A stretch of 64,000 nt of DNA. Source: Ruminococcus flavefaciens AE3010 (lineage in GTDB: Bacteria > Bacillota > Clostridia > Oscillospirales > Ruminococcaceae). Where the stretch lies: positions 1,759,001-1,823,000 of the forward strand of contig NZ_JAGT01000001.1 of NCBI RefSeq assembly GCF_000526795.1, given 5' to 3'. This document shows, in pieces, positions 15,934-25,121 of this stretch (within the stretch, counting starts at the first letter, position 1; the number at the start of each line of letters is the position of its first letter). Below the pieces are notes generated by a model. The model made no database searches. It was given only the letters and a program-made list of their open reading frames with translations, and had not been told where the DNA came from. A program made the translations under genes and the position numbers.

Positions 15934-18900
15934 TCAAACTATGATCTCAGCGGTGCTTCCGCCGTTTTTGTCCTTGCGGACAACGATCTGCTTATCTATA
16001 CGCTGCTTGAGCGCCTGTACATGAGAGATTATCCCCACAAGGCGGCTGCCCTCGGACAGTCCTGCAAGAGCGCGTACAGCCTGCTCTATGGAGTTGTCGT
16101 CCAGCGAGCCGAAGCCCTCGTCCACGAACATGGTATCAAGCTGTATGCCCCCTGCCGAGCACTGTATCTCGTCGGAAAGTCCCAGTGCCAGCGAGAGTGA
16201 AGCCTTAAAGGACTCGCCGCCGGACAGGGTCTTGACGCTTCTCACAGAGCCGTTATAGTGATCCACCACATCAAGGTCAAGTCCCACCTGAGTGCGCTTG
16301 TCCTCGAATTCCTCACGCCTTTTAAGGGTGTACTGCCCATCGGACATGACCTTGAGACGGAGATTTGCGCGGCGAATTATCCTGTCGAAATATGCGGTCT
16401 GTATATAGGTCTCCAGCATGAGCTTGCTCTGGTCGGACAGCTTTCCGTTAGCGGTATCCGAGAGATTTTTCACCCATATATAGCGTTTTTCAAGCTCAGA
16501 GAGCTCCGCGGAGCCGTCGGTAATGTTTGAAAGCGCAGTGTTATTTATTGCAAGTCTTGTGTGGAGCTGTCTCAGCTTTGCCGCAATAGCAGTTTTTTCG
16601 GCTGTGAGACGTGACCTTTCGCTGCTTTCCTTGTCAGCGTCAAGGTCGCCGAAGCCTGCAAGCTGCTCCGTCAGCTGCTTCAGCCTGCCCGCAATGCCCG
16701 AGCAGAGCTTCTCGCCGTCGTTTACAGCGCTTTCCGCAGCATCGTAAGCCGCCTTGATATCCGCGCACTTCTTCCTAAGCGAAGCCGCATATATCTCGGC
16801 ATTTTTGCCGTTTTCAAAGCGAAGTCTGCCGCGGAGCTCCGCAAGCTGACGCCCAAGCTCCGCAAGCCTTGTATCGGAAGCTACCTTTTTCCCGTTAAGC
16901 GCCGTGATATCGCTGCTAAGCTGATTTATCAGCTGCTCCGACCGTGGTATGAGCTTGTCAAGCTCCGCCTTATGGGCAGCCTTTTCGGCTTCCTCTGCTA
17001 TTTTTGAAGATATATCGGAAATTTGTGCCTTCAGCAGTGTTCTTTCCGTGATAATCCTTTCACGGACCTCATCAAAGGCAGCACCGTCCATTACTTCTGC
17101 CGCCCGCTTTTCAGCGTCCGCAAGAAGCTGCTTCACCTTGCCATCAAGAGTATCCCTGCGGCTGCGGAGCTCCGTTATCTTCCTGTCGGTCTCGGCAACA
17201 GCCGCCATAACGCCTTTTTCCTGAGTTTCCTTGGACTCTGTCTCACGCCCCAGTCTGTCGTACTCGGCTATGAGTTTCTCTGCCTCGGTCAGCTTCTTTT
17301 CCAGCTGATCCAGCTGCTCAATGGTGCTTTGCAGCTCCTCTGCGCAGCGCTCCGCCGCGTCTGCCATATCACAGCCGAGAAGCTCCCCGACTTCCGCCGT
17401 CAGAGTCTTTTCCAGCTCGTCAGCCTTGACCTTTGCGGCTGAGGCTTCTGCGCTGCGCTTCTCAGCGAAGCTCCGCGCCTGTTCAAGCTTCTTTTTCAGC
17501 TTTTCAAGGTCCGCCTCAGTGGGTGCATTGGTGCATTTTTGTGCGGGGACAGGGTGCTCCCGTGAGCCGCATACGGGACAGGGCTCGCCGTCGCGGAGCT
17601 GCTCCGCAAGAACGCCTGCACGGTCATCGAGAAACGCCCTGTAGCCCTGCTCGTATTTTGCAGCAAGGCGGCTCACCTCTTCTGCGGCTTCGCTGTAAAG
17701 CTCCGCCGCTTCCTCATGCTCACTGAACCGCTTCTCGCTCTCGGTTATATCGGCGGACAGCCTCCGCAGCTGAGTGCTTCTGCTCTTCAAGCCCTCCTCG
17801 CTGCGGAGAAGCTTCTCCTTTTCCGCACTGCAGTTCTCAAGCTCGCTGCGGCGCTTTTTCATCACCGTTATCTCTTCTGCCAGCAGCTCACACTGCTTCA
17901 TCAGGCGGTCGTGCTCTGAGGTCTGCTCCTTTAAGTCTGCGGCAGCTTTTTTCAGCTCTGCGCTGCTTGTTTCGTATCCCGTCAGCAGCTCTGCCAGCTT
18001 GTACAGCTCCTGGCCGCGGCGGCTCAGCCTTTCACGCTCCGCGTCCAGCTTCGCCTTGTTCTCGCCGATGCCGCCGAGAGCTGAAAGCTCTGCTTTCAGC
18101 TCCTCCAGCCGCTTCTCCGAAGCGGCTTTCTCGGCGGCTGCTCTGTCAAGGTCGGACGCCGCCTTTTCAAGCACCTTTTTCTCCTCGGCAAGCAGGCGCT
18201 CCTGCTCAGCCGCACGTTCATATTCGGGCTTCTCAGCCTCTACTGCCGCCAGCTCCGACATGATCTCAGTCACCTTGGGCTGACGTGCCTTTTCGGTCTC
18301 ATATTTGTCCGCAAGGAGCTTTTGCCGCTGCTGAGCCTCCTGAAGCTCCTTTGATGTGCGGTCGCGGTCAGCTTCTATACGAGCCTTTTCCTCAGCCTTT
18401 GCAAGTCTTGCACTCACGGCTTCAAGGCTCTTGTCCAGCTCCTCGCTCTCACGCTCGTAAACCTCTGACTGTGCCTTGTCACGGCTTATGAGCCTGTTCA
18501 TCACATCGGTGATGTACTCCAGCGGCGGCAGCTCCTCACGCAGCTTTTCGACCTCGGGAGCAAACTCGTCCTCTTCACCGCATACTATGCCCTCGATGTA
18601 CTGCTTTACGCCCTCGCGAAGCCTGTCGCAGCCGCTTTTCAGCGTGCTGCACTCGCTTTTGAGAGCCTCCTGCAAGGTCTGGTAGTTCTTGGTCTTGAAG
18701 ATGTGGCGCAGTATCTCGCGGCGCTGAGTAGTATCCTCGGTTATGAGCTTCATGAAGTCGCCCTGAGCTATCATGGCTATCTGCTTGAACTGCTTTTCCG
18801 TAAGCCCTATTACCTCGGCAACTGCCCCGTCAACGTCCCTTTTTCCAGAAACAGCTCTGCCGTCGGGATAGGTGAACACCGCATTGGCAGGCTGCTGAGC

Positions 18901-19227
18901 ATATCCGCCGCCGCGCTTAGCCTGTCTGGTGTAGGCAGGGTTGCGGTTTATGGTGTAGCGCTTGCCTGCGTAGTCGAAAACCAGCTCCACATAGGTGGGA
19001 GTATCCAGCGAGGCATACTTCGACCGCAGCATACTGTCGTCGTCGCGGTTCACACCGCTGGCGCTTCCGTAAAGTGCGTAAGTAATGGCATCGAATATGG
19101 TAGTCTTTCCTGCTCCCGTATCGCCTGTAATAAGGTAAAGTCCGCTGTTTCCGAGAGCTTCAAGGTCAAGGACAGCCTTTTCGGCATAGGGGCCGAAGCC
19201 TGACATTTCAAGTTTTATGGGTCTCAT
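15934..19227 (-). CDS. sbcC: Exonuclease subunit SbcC (Rad50-like ATPase)
   Basis: A 1097-residue SMC-like ATPase that works with SbcD to cut hairpins, cruciforms and protein-blocked DNA ends. The N-terminal ATPase half has Walker A GDTGAGKTTIFDAITYALYG at about 35-54. Long coiled coils flank a central zinc hook, EPCPVCGSREHP, near residue 545. The C-terminal half has the ABC signature TLSGGESFKASLSLALGLSD and Walker B MFVDEGFGSLDD. The ATG at 19227 overlaps the sbcD stop by 4 bp (ATGA), the normal sbcD-sbcC coupling; GGAGGG lies upstream. Confidence 0.97.
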   Translation of the reverse strand: MRPIKLEMSGFGPYAEKAVLDLEALGNSGLYLITGDTGAGKTTIFDAITYALYGSASGVNRDDDSMLRSKYASLDTPTYVELVFDYAGKRYTINRNPAYTRQAKRGGGYAQQPANAVFTYPDGRAVSGKRDVDGAVAEVIGLTEKQFKQIAMIAQGDFMKLITEDTTQRREILRHIFKTKNYQTLQEALKSECSTLKSGCDRLREGVKQYIEGIVCGEEDEFAPEVEKLREELPPLEYITDVMNRLISRDKAQSEVYERESEELDKSLEAVSARLAKAEEKARIEADRDRTSKELQEAQQRQKLLADKYETEKARQPKVTEIMSELAAVEAEKPEYERAAEQERLLAEEKKVLEKAASDLDRAAAEKAASEKRLEELKAELSALGGIGENKAKLDAERERLSRRGQELYKLAELLTGYETSSAELKKAAADLKEQTSEHDRLMKQCELLAEEITVMKKRRSELENCSAEKEKLLRSEEGLKSRSTQLRRLSADITESEKRFSEHEEAAELYSEAAEEVSRLAAKYEQGYRAFLDDRAGVLAEQLRDGEPCPVCGSREHPVPAQKCTNAPTEADLEKLKKKLEQARSFAEKRSAEASAAKVKADELEKTLTAEVGELLGCDMADAAERCAEELQSTIEQLDQLEKKLTEAEKLIAEYDRLGRETESKETQEKGVMAAVAETDRKITELRSRRDTLDGKVKQLLADAEKRAAEVMDGAAFDEVRERIITERTLLKAQISDISSKIAEEAEKAAHKAELDKLIPRSEQLINQLSSDITALNGKKVASDTRLAELGRQLAELRGRLRFENGKNAEIYAASLRKKCADIKAAYDAAESAVNDGEKLCSGIAGRLKQLTEQLAGFGDLDADKESSERSRLTAEKTAIAAKLRQLHTRLAINNTALSNITDGSAELSELEKRYIWVKNLSDTANGKLSDQSKLMLETYIQTAYFDRIIRRANLRLKVMSDGQYTLKRREEFEDKRTQVGLDLDVVDHYNGSVRSVKTLSGGESFKASLSLALGLSDEIQCSAGGIQLDTMFVDEGFGSLDDNSIEQAVRALAGLSEGSRLVGIISHVQALKQRIDKQIVVRKDKNGGSTAEIIV

Positions 19228-20360
19228 ACCTCGCCCTCCCATATCTTTTCTATCAGCGACTGCGCAAGCTCACGCTGCTGCGGTGACATCTCGCCGCCGT
19301 TGCTGAGCTTGTAGAACTCCTCAAAAAGCTCGATAGGCTGCCTGTTGTCAGCGTCGGCAGTCTCAATACTGCCATGTGAGCTCCTTGTGCGGCGGTTGTC
19401 GTATTCAAGGCTCATAATATTGGGATATACGCTGCGAAGCCGTCCCATAGCCTCGGGGATATCCTCCTCATCAGTGAGAACTGCGTGGATATAGTCATTG
19501 GTATTCCCTGCCGAGCTGCATTCCATTGAGCAGATGTACTCAAATCTCCCCTTTACTATGCGCATATCGTGCAGTGGCTCGACGGGCACTGTTCTTACGG
19601 TCATATCGCCCTTTTTGCGGAGCTCCACCACTGTCACCGACTTCTGCTGGGAAGCCTCGGAAAATGAATATTTCAGCGGCGTTCCGCAGTAGCGTATCCT
19701 CTCGCTGCCTACGTTCTGGGGACTGTGGATATGTCCCAGTGCAACATAGTCGAAGCCGTCAAAGGCAGAGCTGTCAACGTTGTCCGTGCCGCCTACGGAT
19801 ACCTCCTCGGAGTCGCTTTTCTGAGCTCCCGTAACGAACTGATGAGTTATAATGATATTTCGCCTTGTGAAATCTGCGTCCATAGCGTCAACAGCGGTAT
19901 TCACGGCGTCGGTGTAGCTGACTATCTCCGCATCGGGAAAGAACCTGCGAACACTGACGGGCTTGATAAAGGGCAGCATGTAAACTCCCAACTCACCGTA
20001 TTCATCGCTGAGTATGGTAGGTACTATATTCCCGTCGTAAACAGGAGACATATGTATGCCGCTTTTCTCCATGATATGGGAGCCGAAGGCTATGCGCTCC
20101 GCAGAGTCATGGTTTCCGCTTATGACAAAGATATGCTCAGTCTGCTCTGCCGCTTTGGTGAGGAAGTCATCGAAAAGCCTGACAGCTTCCGCGGAGGGAA
20201 CTGGCTTATCGTAAATATCCCCTGCTATAACTATCATATCAGGGTGCTCCTCTGAAATTATACTGTATATCTCGCGGAGAATGAACTCCTGATCCTCAAT
20301 GAGAGAGAATTCGTTGAGTCTCTTGCCGAGATGAAGATCTGACAAATGAATAAGCTTCAT
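19224..20360 (-). CDS. sbcD: Exonuclease subunit SbcD (Mre11-like nuclease)
   Basis: A 378-residue calcineurin-like phosphoesterase and the nuclease partner of SbcC. All metal-binding motifs are visible: LSDLHLGKRL at residues 6-15, VIAGDIYDKPVPSAEA, FVISGNHDSAERIAFG, IIITHQFVTG and LGHIHSPQNV. A C-terminal capping domain follows. The start is preceded by AAAGGAGGG. The 5' UTR carries a 33-bp perfect inverted repeat just upstream of that site, and a consensus promoter lies beyond it. Confidence 0.97.
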   Translation of the reverse strand: MKLIHLSDLHLGKRLNEFSLIEDQEFILREIYSIISEEHPDMIVIAGDIYDKPVPSAEAVRLFDDFLTKAAEQTEHIFVISGNHDSAERIAFGSHIMEKSGIHMSPVYDGNIVPTILSDEYGELGVYMLPFIKPVSVRRFFPDAEIVSYTDAVNTAVDAMDADFTRRNIIITHQFVTGAQKSDSEEVSVGGTDNVDSSAFDGFDYVALGHIHSPQNVGSERIRYCGTPLKYSFSEASQQKSVTVVELRKKGDMTVRTVPVEPLHDMRIVKGRFEYICSMECSSAGNTNDYIHAVLTDEEDIPEAMGRLRSVYPNIMSLEYDNRRTRSSHGSIETADADNRQPIELFEEFYKLSNGGEMSPQQRELAQSLIEKIWEGEV

Positions 20361-20374
20361 ACATACCCTCCTTT

Positions 20375-20407
20375 AAATCATAATTTTGCTCCGCAAAATT
20401 ATGATTT
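20375..20407 (-). promoter_or_regulatory. Perfect 15-bp inverted repeat in the sbcD 5' UTR
   Basis: AAATCATAATTTTGC, a TCC spacer and GCAAAATTATGATTT form a perfect hairpin. It sits between the promoter (20419-20447) and the AAAGGAGGG ribosome binding site. It could be an operator, a leader hairpin or a cruciform; there is no T run to make it a terminator. Confidence 0.75.
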
Positions 20408-20418
20408 ACCTTACATTT

Positions 20419-20447
20419 ATTATATAGAGTTTATGTGGCATTGTCAA
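20419..20447 (-). promoter_or_regulatory. Consensus promoter of sbcDC
   Basis: TTGACA (20442-20447), 17 bp, TATAAT (20419-20424) on the minus strand. Confidence 0.9.
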
Positions 20448-20467
20448 CGCAGTTCAGACAAAAAATA

Positions 20468-20497
20468 TCCCCGTCCGAGTGCTGCGGACAGGGATAA
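20468..20497 (-). terminator. Probable terminator of the sigma/anti-sigma/surface-protein operon
   Basis: An ATCCCTGTCCG / CGGACGGGGAT stem with one mismatch and an A/T-rich flank, 110 bp beyond the stop of the surface protein gene. The intervening bases hold no gene that I can support. Confidence 0.5.
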
Positions 20498-20607
20498 CAT
20501 ATAATATTTCCCAATTGCTGAAGCTGTTATCTTCTGCGTATATCTGCCGCCTGTGCAGAAAGGCTTCTCAGCTAACGCAGTCGATCGTCTTGTTTGTCCC
20601 CCTTGTT

Positions 20608-21453
20608 TCAGCTCCTTTTGGGTCTTTTATTATGCAGGAACAATGCAACTGCTCCTGCACTGCAAAGCGCCGTAAACATCAGTACAGGCGGCTTATCACC
20701 TGTATTTGGTGTGCTTTCGGCTCCTACAGTCTTTGTTGCTGACGCGGCATTTGTGCTCGTCGATGTTGTGGTCTGAGCATAAGCTGCGCTCTTGGTCTCC
20801 GTCGCTCTCTTGACCGTAGTCGAAGGAGCTGACGTTGTGTTCTTTGTTGTATTACCGTTAATACCTGCATCTGTTGCTTTCAGGGTAGTTGTCACCTTTG
20901 TTGTAGTGGTCAGCCTTGTAGTAGTGGTAGTAAGCTTTGTGGTGGTTATTCTTGTTGTCGTGGTTGTAGTAGGTGTTGTTGTAACAGGCTTTGCCTCTAC
21001 CCACACTTCCGACGAAATATTCTCCGCCGTCTGAGTGTATGTTTCCGATTTGCCGCGGAGAGCTCCGTTGGCATAATGAACACATACGGCTCTGTAATAG
21101 TATCCTCCCTGAACATTGACTGTATAGCCGTCCAGATTGTAATACTTTGTATTCTTTGCTGTCTTGTCTCCGACAGTCACTTCGTCCTGCCAGTTCCTTC
21201 CGTCACTGCTTCGCTGTACTACTATATTCCTGAAGCCGACCTCGTTCATCTTGCCCGATACCTGAGTTTTCGCAGTTATCTCAAGAACTCCCTTAGCCGA
21301 TGAGGAACATCTTACAGAACATTTTTCTATTAGTCCGATAGCCTTCTGATACTGCTCGTAGTAGCTGTTGTCCACCGATACAGCGTTCATCTGTACAGGT
21401 GCGCCCAACATCAGCAGACCTAAAAAGGCAGCTGTAATGTATTTCTTCTTCAT
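20608..21453 (-). CDS. Cell-wall-anchored surface protein with Thr-rich stalk and LPXTG-like signal
   Basis: A 281-residue protein. A signal peptide (MKKKYITAAFLGLLMLGAPV, about 1-24) is followed by a beta-rich domain of about 130 residues. This includes IVVQRSSDGRNWQDEVTV and VNVQGGYYYRAVCVHYANGA and looks fibronectin type III-like. A long Thr-rich stalk follows (about 155-240). The C-terminus is a sorting signal: TPNTGD in place of LPXTG, then a hydrophobic helix (PPVLMFTALCSAGAVALFLH) and the basic tail NKRPKRS. Sortase anchoring is inferred from this layout. The gene lies 10 bp after the anti-sigma gene, so the three genes are probably one transcript. Confidence 0.8.
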   Translation of the reverse strand: MKKKYITAAFLGLLMLGAPVQMNAVSVDNSYYEQYQKAIGLIEKCSVRCSSSAKGVLEITAKTQVSGKMNEVGFRNIVVQRSSDGRNWQDEVTVGDKTAKNTKYYNLDGYTVNVQGGYYYRAVCVHYANGALRGKSETYTQTAENISSEVWVEAKPVTTTPTTTTTTRITTTKLTTTTTRLTTTTKVTTTLKATDAGINGNTTKNTTSAPSTTVKRATETKSAAYAQTTTSTSTNAASATKTVGAESTPNTGDKPPVLMFTALCSAGAVALFLHNKRPKRS

Positions 21454-21463
21454 TCCGCTGCCC

Positions 21464-22507
21464 TCACTTTTTTATGTATTCCGAGGGATACGGAATAAAG
21501 CTTTCGGCTATTACCTCAAGCTCATTATAACTTACTCCCGAGCCGTGGAGAGTATAGACCGTATTTTCGTAAACGAACACCGCGGTGCAGCTATTATCAT
21601 CGCCCATGATGAATCCGCTTATCTCTCTGCCCTTGAATATATCGTAGGAATCATTGTCGCTGGGTATGAGCACATTTGGCATGAGCTCCTCAGAGTAGTA
21701 AGCTTCTATGTTTATATCCAGCTTTACCGAACCGTTTTCAAAGGTGAAATAGCAGTCGTTTGAGTCCTTCAGCTTCTCGTTATGGAAATCCGTGCATTCC
21801 AGATCACTGAGAGTATCAGGGAGCTGCGTTGGATAGCAGGGATAAACGCCTGCTTTATCTGCATTGGTGAGTATATCCAGCGCCATTGAACGTGCCGAGA
21901 CATCACACCTGTTCACAATTGTCTCCATTGGAGTTTCGCTTATCCCCGGGATCGCAGCCGTTGTGTAAGCAGATGCAGCTGTAGTCGTCAAATTACCTGT
22001 AACAGCTGTATAAGTAGCCGCAGTAGTAGCCATTGCCCCTGTTACCTGAGTTGTATATACTCCCGCAGGTGCAGTAGTTGTTGTAGTCGTCATGCCCTCG
22101 GGAGGAGCAGCAGGTTCAAGGTCTCTGAGCTGATTGGTGTCTATGCTGAAACCTGACTTTGCCATATTTATCATTGTTTCAAAGACGTTTGATCCGTAGG
22201 TCCTGAGTGTGTAGAAGTTGAGGGCGACGCAGAGGGCGAAGCAGGCACTGAGTGTGGCTGCCCACTTGCGCAGCAGTACGATCCTGTGTCGTCTTTTCCT
22301 TGCTGCGGCTTCTGCGAGGACTTCTTCCGCAGAAACAGGCTGCGGAACTTCTTTGTCATTAATATCGACCATAGCGCAGGTGATTTTCTCAATGGCATCA
22401 AGATCACGCTCCTCTAAGGGTTTGGCAAGCTCCTCATTAAGAAGGGCTTGCAGATCATCAAGCATATTCTTATCCGAAAGCTTATCTGTGGTAGCTTTTT
22501 TCTTCAA
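21464..22507 (-). CDS. Putative membrane anti-sigma factor
   Basis: A 347-residue single-pass membrane protein. The cytoplasmic N-terminal part (about 1-75, helical and charged: LDDLQALLNEELAKPLEERD) is followed by one TM helix (WAATLSACFALCVALNFYTL). A Thr/Ala-rich extracellular stalk (TTTTTTAPAGVYTTQVTG) and a C-terminal domain of about 150 residues come next. The start is ambiguous: a GTG at 22516 overlaps the sigma stop, but AAGGAG is correctly spaced only for the TTG at 22507, which I choose. Its position right behind an ECF sigma gene and its topology make it the likely sensor/anti-sigma partner. No ZAS-type HxxxCxxC motif was seen. Confidence 0.7.
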   Translation of the reverse strand: MKKKATTDKLSDKNMLDDLQALLNEELAKPLEERDLDAIEKITCAMVDINDKEVPQPVSAEEVLAEAAARKRRHRIVLLRKWAATLSACFALCVALNFYTLRTYGSNVFETMINMAKSGFSIDTNQLRDLEPAAPPEGMTTTTTTAPAGVYTTQVTGAMATTAATYTAVTGNLTTTAASAYTTAAIPGISETPMETIVNRCDVSARSMALDILTNADKAGVYPCYPTQLPDTLSDLECTDFHNEKLKDSNDCYFTFENGSVKLDINIEAYYSEELMPNVLIPSDNDSYDIFKGREISGFIMGDDNSCTAVFVYENTVYTLHGSGVSYNELEVIAESFIPYPSEYIKK

Positions 22508-22512
22508 CGGTA

Positions 22513-23016
22513 TCACTCCTTATCCATGATAGCGTCCGCAGACTTTTTCTCGGCGGCGCGAAGCTTCTTTTTAATCTTGTGTATCTTTCTGTAAAGTGCG
22601 GGCAGGGATAATCCCAGCCGTTTTGCCGCTTGGTTTCGTTGTCCGTAGTCGCTGTCGTAGTAGAGCTCTACAAGCTTTCGCTCATCGGGCTCAAGAACGT
22701 CCAGCAGGCTTTCATCGGTATCTTCAAATCCACCGCTGTCTGCGATATTCATTGCCTCGGTGCTTTCCTCAAGACTGACCGCAGGCGGGCTCTTGCGCAG
22801 AAATGTTTTTATCACATTGTCCGCCGTCCTGTAAAGCCACAGTCTTATATTATCGGTATCCTCAAGCCTTTCATGCTTTGAGAAGAATACCACAAAGACC
22901 TCCTGTGTGCAGTCCTCTGCGGAATGATAACTGTATCCGAGCTTTGCGAAGCAGTAGCTGAATATTTCACGGTAGTATTTTTCTATGATCAGCGTGCAAT
23001 GTTCGGGCTCTATCAA
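22513..23016 (-). CDS. ECF-type RNA polymerase sigma factor
   Basis: The core shows sigma region 2 (YYREIFSYCFAKLGYSYHSA, EDCTQEVFVVFF, NIRLWLYRTADNVIKTFLRK) and region 4 with a helix-turn-helix (QRNQAAKRLGLSLPALYRKI), the ECF pattern. The frame is open upstream to 23112, but the best start is the TTG at 23016. GGAAGGAAG lies eight bases before it and gives MIEPEHCTLIIEKYYREIFS, a normal ECF N-terminus of 167 residues. The gene overlaps or abuts the anti-sigma gene. Its promoter is at 23162-23190. The target regulon is not visible. Confidence 0.85.
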   Translation of the reverse strand: MIEPEHCTLIIEKYYREIFSYCFAKLGYSYHSAEDCTQEVFVVFFSKHERLEDTDNIRLWLYRTADNVIKTFLRKSPPAVSLEESTEAMNIADSGGFEDTDESLLDVLEPDERKLVELYYDSDYGQRNQAAKRLGLSLPALYRKIHKIKKKLRAAEKKSADAIMDKE

Positions 23017-23161
23017 CAGCTTCACTTCCTTCCGCCGATAAGCTTCTCGTAATATAAATGCCACAAAAGAGCAAACTTTTTTCCGTTCAGCCTTATCTTT
23101 GTACGCCTGCACAAAAACTGCGGCATTAATTTATACATTATTGCCGCAGATGTACTATACT

Positions 23162-23190
23162 ATTTTACCACTTTGTCAGCTTTATGTCAA
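23162..23190 (-). promoter_or_regulatory. Promoter of the first sigma/anti-sigma operon
   Basis: TTGACA (23185-23190), 17 bp, TAAAAT (23162-23167) on the minus strand. An imperfect GCGGCA/TGCCGC hairpin (about 23122-23150) lies in the leader. The remaining bases to 23422 include AAGGTTCATGTGAACTT, a possible operator palindrome at about 23327-23343. Confidence 0.7.
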
Positions 23191-23422
23191 TCACTGCCTG
23201 AAAATCCGTAAAGTGCAATTTTTCGCGGAGTATGCCTGTTCAAAAACTGTAACCAAACTGTAATAATTAGCCAAAGAGGATAAAACTGAACCTGAGTTGC
23301 TTTACTGAGTTCTCAAAACTATTTAAAAGGTTCATGTGAACTTATTTTTGTGATATCAGCTTCTGTGCATTATGCATAAATGCAAGTTTATCTCTATACA
23401 GGCTGTAAACAATTGTGGGATA

Positions 23423-23451
23423 TTGACAAAGCTATAAAAATAATATATAAT
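23423..23451 (+). promoter_or_regulatory. Consensus promoter of the flotillin gene
   Basis: TTGACA (23423-23428), 17 bp, TATAAT (23446-23451). Confidence 0.9.
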
Positions 23452-23533
23452 ACTATCATGCGGTCGAGATAAGTCGATCGCTGTAAAACAAGTGCTCCGC
23501 ATAAGCACATCTTTCTATGATATGGAGGTTTAT

Positions 23534-25108
23534 ATGTTCGACAACATGAACTGGGGCGTAGTTATCCCCGCTGCAATTGGTATCATTTTACTTCTTGTGA
23601 TCATATTCACAGGATACATAAAGGCTCCCCCGGACACTGCATACATTATATCAGGTCTGAGGAAGAAGATCATAATCGGTAAGGCAAGCATCCGCATACC
23701 CTTCTTCGAGCGTGTGGATAAGCTGAAATTACAGCTTATCGCCGTTGACGTAAAGACTTCAAGCGCTGTTCCTACTGCGGACTACATCAACATCAACGTT
23801 GACGCTAACGTAAACGTTAAGGTCAGTAGCGATCCTCAGCTCATCAAGCTGGGCGCTGAGAACTTCCTTAACAAGGACACAGCTTATGTTGCTAAGGTAG
23901 CAAGAGAGGTACTTGAAGGTAACATGCGTGAGATCGTTGGTCAGATGTCTCTTGAGGCTATGGTCAATGACCGTAAGGCTTTCGCTGAAAAGGTCCAGGA
24001 AAACGCAGCTCCCGACCTCAACAGAATGGGTCTGGAGATCGTATCCTTCAACGTTCAGAACTTTACCGACGACCAGAACCTTATCGAGAATCTCGGTATC
24101 GACAACACCACAAAGATCCAGAAGAAGGCTGCTATCGCACGCGCTGAGTCCGAAAAGGAGATCGAGATCGCCAAGGCTCAGGCTAAGAAAGAAGCCAACG
24201 ACGCTAAGATACTTGCTGAGACCGAGATCGCTCAGAAGAACAACGAACTTGCTATCCGTCAGGCTGAACTCAAAAAGGAAGCTGATACACAGCTTGCTAT
24301 CGCTGACGCTGCTTACGAGATCCAGAAGGAAGAGCAGCGTAAGTCCATCGAGGTTTCAAAGGCTAACGCTAATATCGCTGCATCCGAAAAGGACGTTGAG
24401 CTCAAGGCTCGCGAGGCAGAAGTAACAGAAAAGGCTCTCGAAGCTCAGATCAAGAAGAAGGCTGAGGCTGACCGCTACAAGGCTCAGCAGGAAGCCGACG
24501 CTAAGCTCTATCAGCTGAAGAAAGAGGCTGAAGCAGATCGTTTCCAGCGTGAGCAGGAGGCTGAGGCTCAGAAGGCTGAAGCTGAAGCTCAGAAGTACGC
24601 CAAGATGCAGGAGGCTGAAGGTATCGCTGCTGTAGGTAAGGCTGAGGCGGACGCTATCCGCGCTAAGGGTCTTGCTGAGGCTGAGGGTATCAACGCTAAG
24701 GCTGAGGCTATGAAGAAGTACGGCGAGGCTGCTGTGCTTGAAATGTACTTCAAGGCTCTTCCCGAGGTCGTTAAGAACGCCGCTACTCCTCTGTCACAGG
24801 TCGACAAGATCACAATGTACGGCGAAGGCAACTCCAGCAGACTGGTCGGCGACATCATCGGCTCTACTACAAAGATCACAGACGGTCTTACAGAAGCTAC
24901 AGGCGTTGACATCAGATCACTACTTGCAGGCTTCCTCGGCGGCAAGATGGCTGCTCCGAAGGCTGCTCCCGCAGCTGCACAGGACAGCACTGATAACGGC
25001 GAGTACGTATACAGCTACGATGAAAACAGAGACGCTCAGGATTATCCCGACGAAGATACACAGTACTATACCGACAACAACTCTGACGACAATATGCCCG
25101 AGATCTAA
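23534..25108 (+). CDS. Flotillin-family membrane scaffold protein
   Basis: A 524-residue protein related to YuaG/FloT, which organises membrane microdomains. The start at 23534 has GGAGG and is preferred over the Met 42 bases upstream. Residues about 8-30 form a TM or hairpin helix (VVIPAAIGIILLLVIIFTGY). The SPFH/band 7 domain follows (about 31-200; KIIIGKASIRIPFFERVDKL). Residues about 200-400 are a long coiled coil of Glu-Ala-Lys repeats. The C-terminal region (FKALPEVVKNAATPLSQVDK, GEGNSSRLVGDIIGSTTKIT) matches the flotillin oligomerisation end. An acidic Asp/Tyr-rich tail ends in NNSDDNMPEI. It is transcribed alone and divergently from the first sigma operon. Confidence 0.95.
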   Translation: MFDNMNWGVVIPAAIGIILLLVIIFTGYIKAPPDTAYIISGLRKKIIIGKASIRIPFFERVDKLKLQLIAVDVKTSSAVPTADYININVDANVNVKVSSDPQLIKLGAENFLNKDTAYVAKVAREVLEGNMREIVGQMSLEAMVNDRKAFAEKVQENAAPDLNRMGLEIVSFNVQNFTDDQNLIENLGIDNTTKIQKKAAIARAESEKEIEIAKAQAKKEANDAKILAETEIAQKNNELAIRQAELKKEADTQLAIADAAYEIQKEEQRKSIEVSKANANIAASEKDVELKAREAEVTEKALEAQIKKKAEADRYKAQQEADAKLYQLKKEAEADRFQREQEAEAQKAEAEAQKYAKMQEAEGIAAVGKAEADAIRAKGLAEAEGINAKAEAMKKYGEAAVLEMYFKALPEVVKNAATPLSQVDKITMYGEGNSSRLVGDIIGSTTKITDGLTEATGVDIRSLLAGFLGGKMAAPKAAPAAAQDSTDNGEYVYSYDENRDAQDYPDEDTQYYTDNNSDDNMPEI

Positions 25109-25121
25109 AAAACTGACTTTT

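Noticed and set aside
15700..16200. Plus-strand ORF of 166 codons across the sbcC terminator
   Set aside because: Most of it is antisense to the conserved SbcC C-terminal ATPase domain, and it runs through the promoter of the LRR gene.
20792..21034. Plus-strand ORF of Val-rich sequence opposite the surface protein
   Set aside because: It is the reverse of the Thr-rich stalk codons (ACA/ACT read as TGT/AGT frames), with no start signal.
23192..23422. Possible small gene between the sigma operon and flotillin
   Set aside because: No frame with a ribosome site longer than a few dozen codons; the region is A/T-rich with short palindromes and two divergent promoters.
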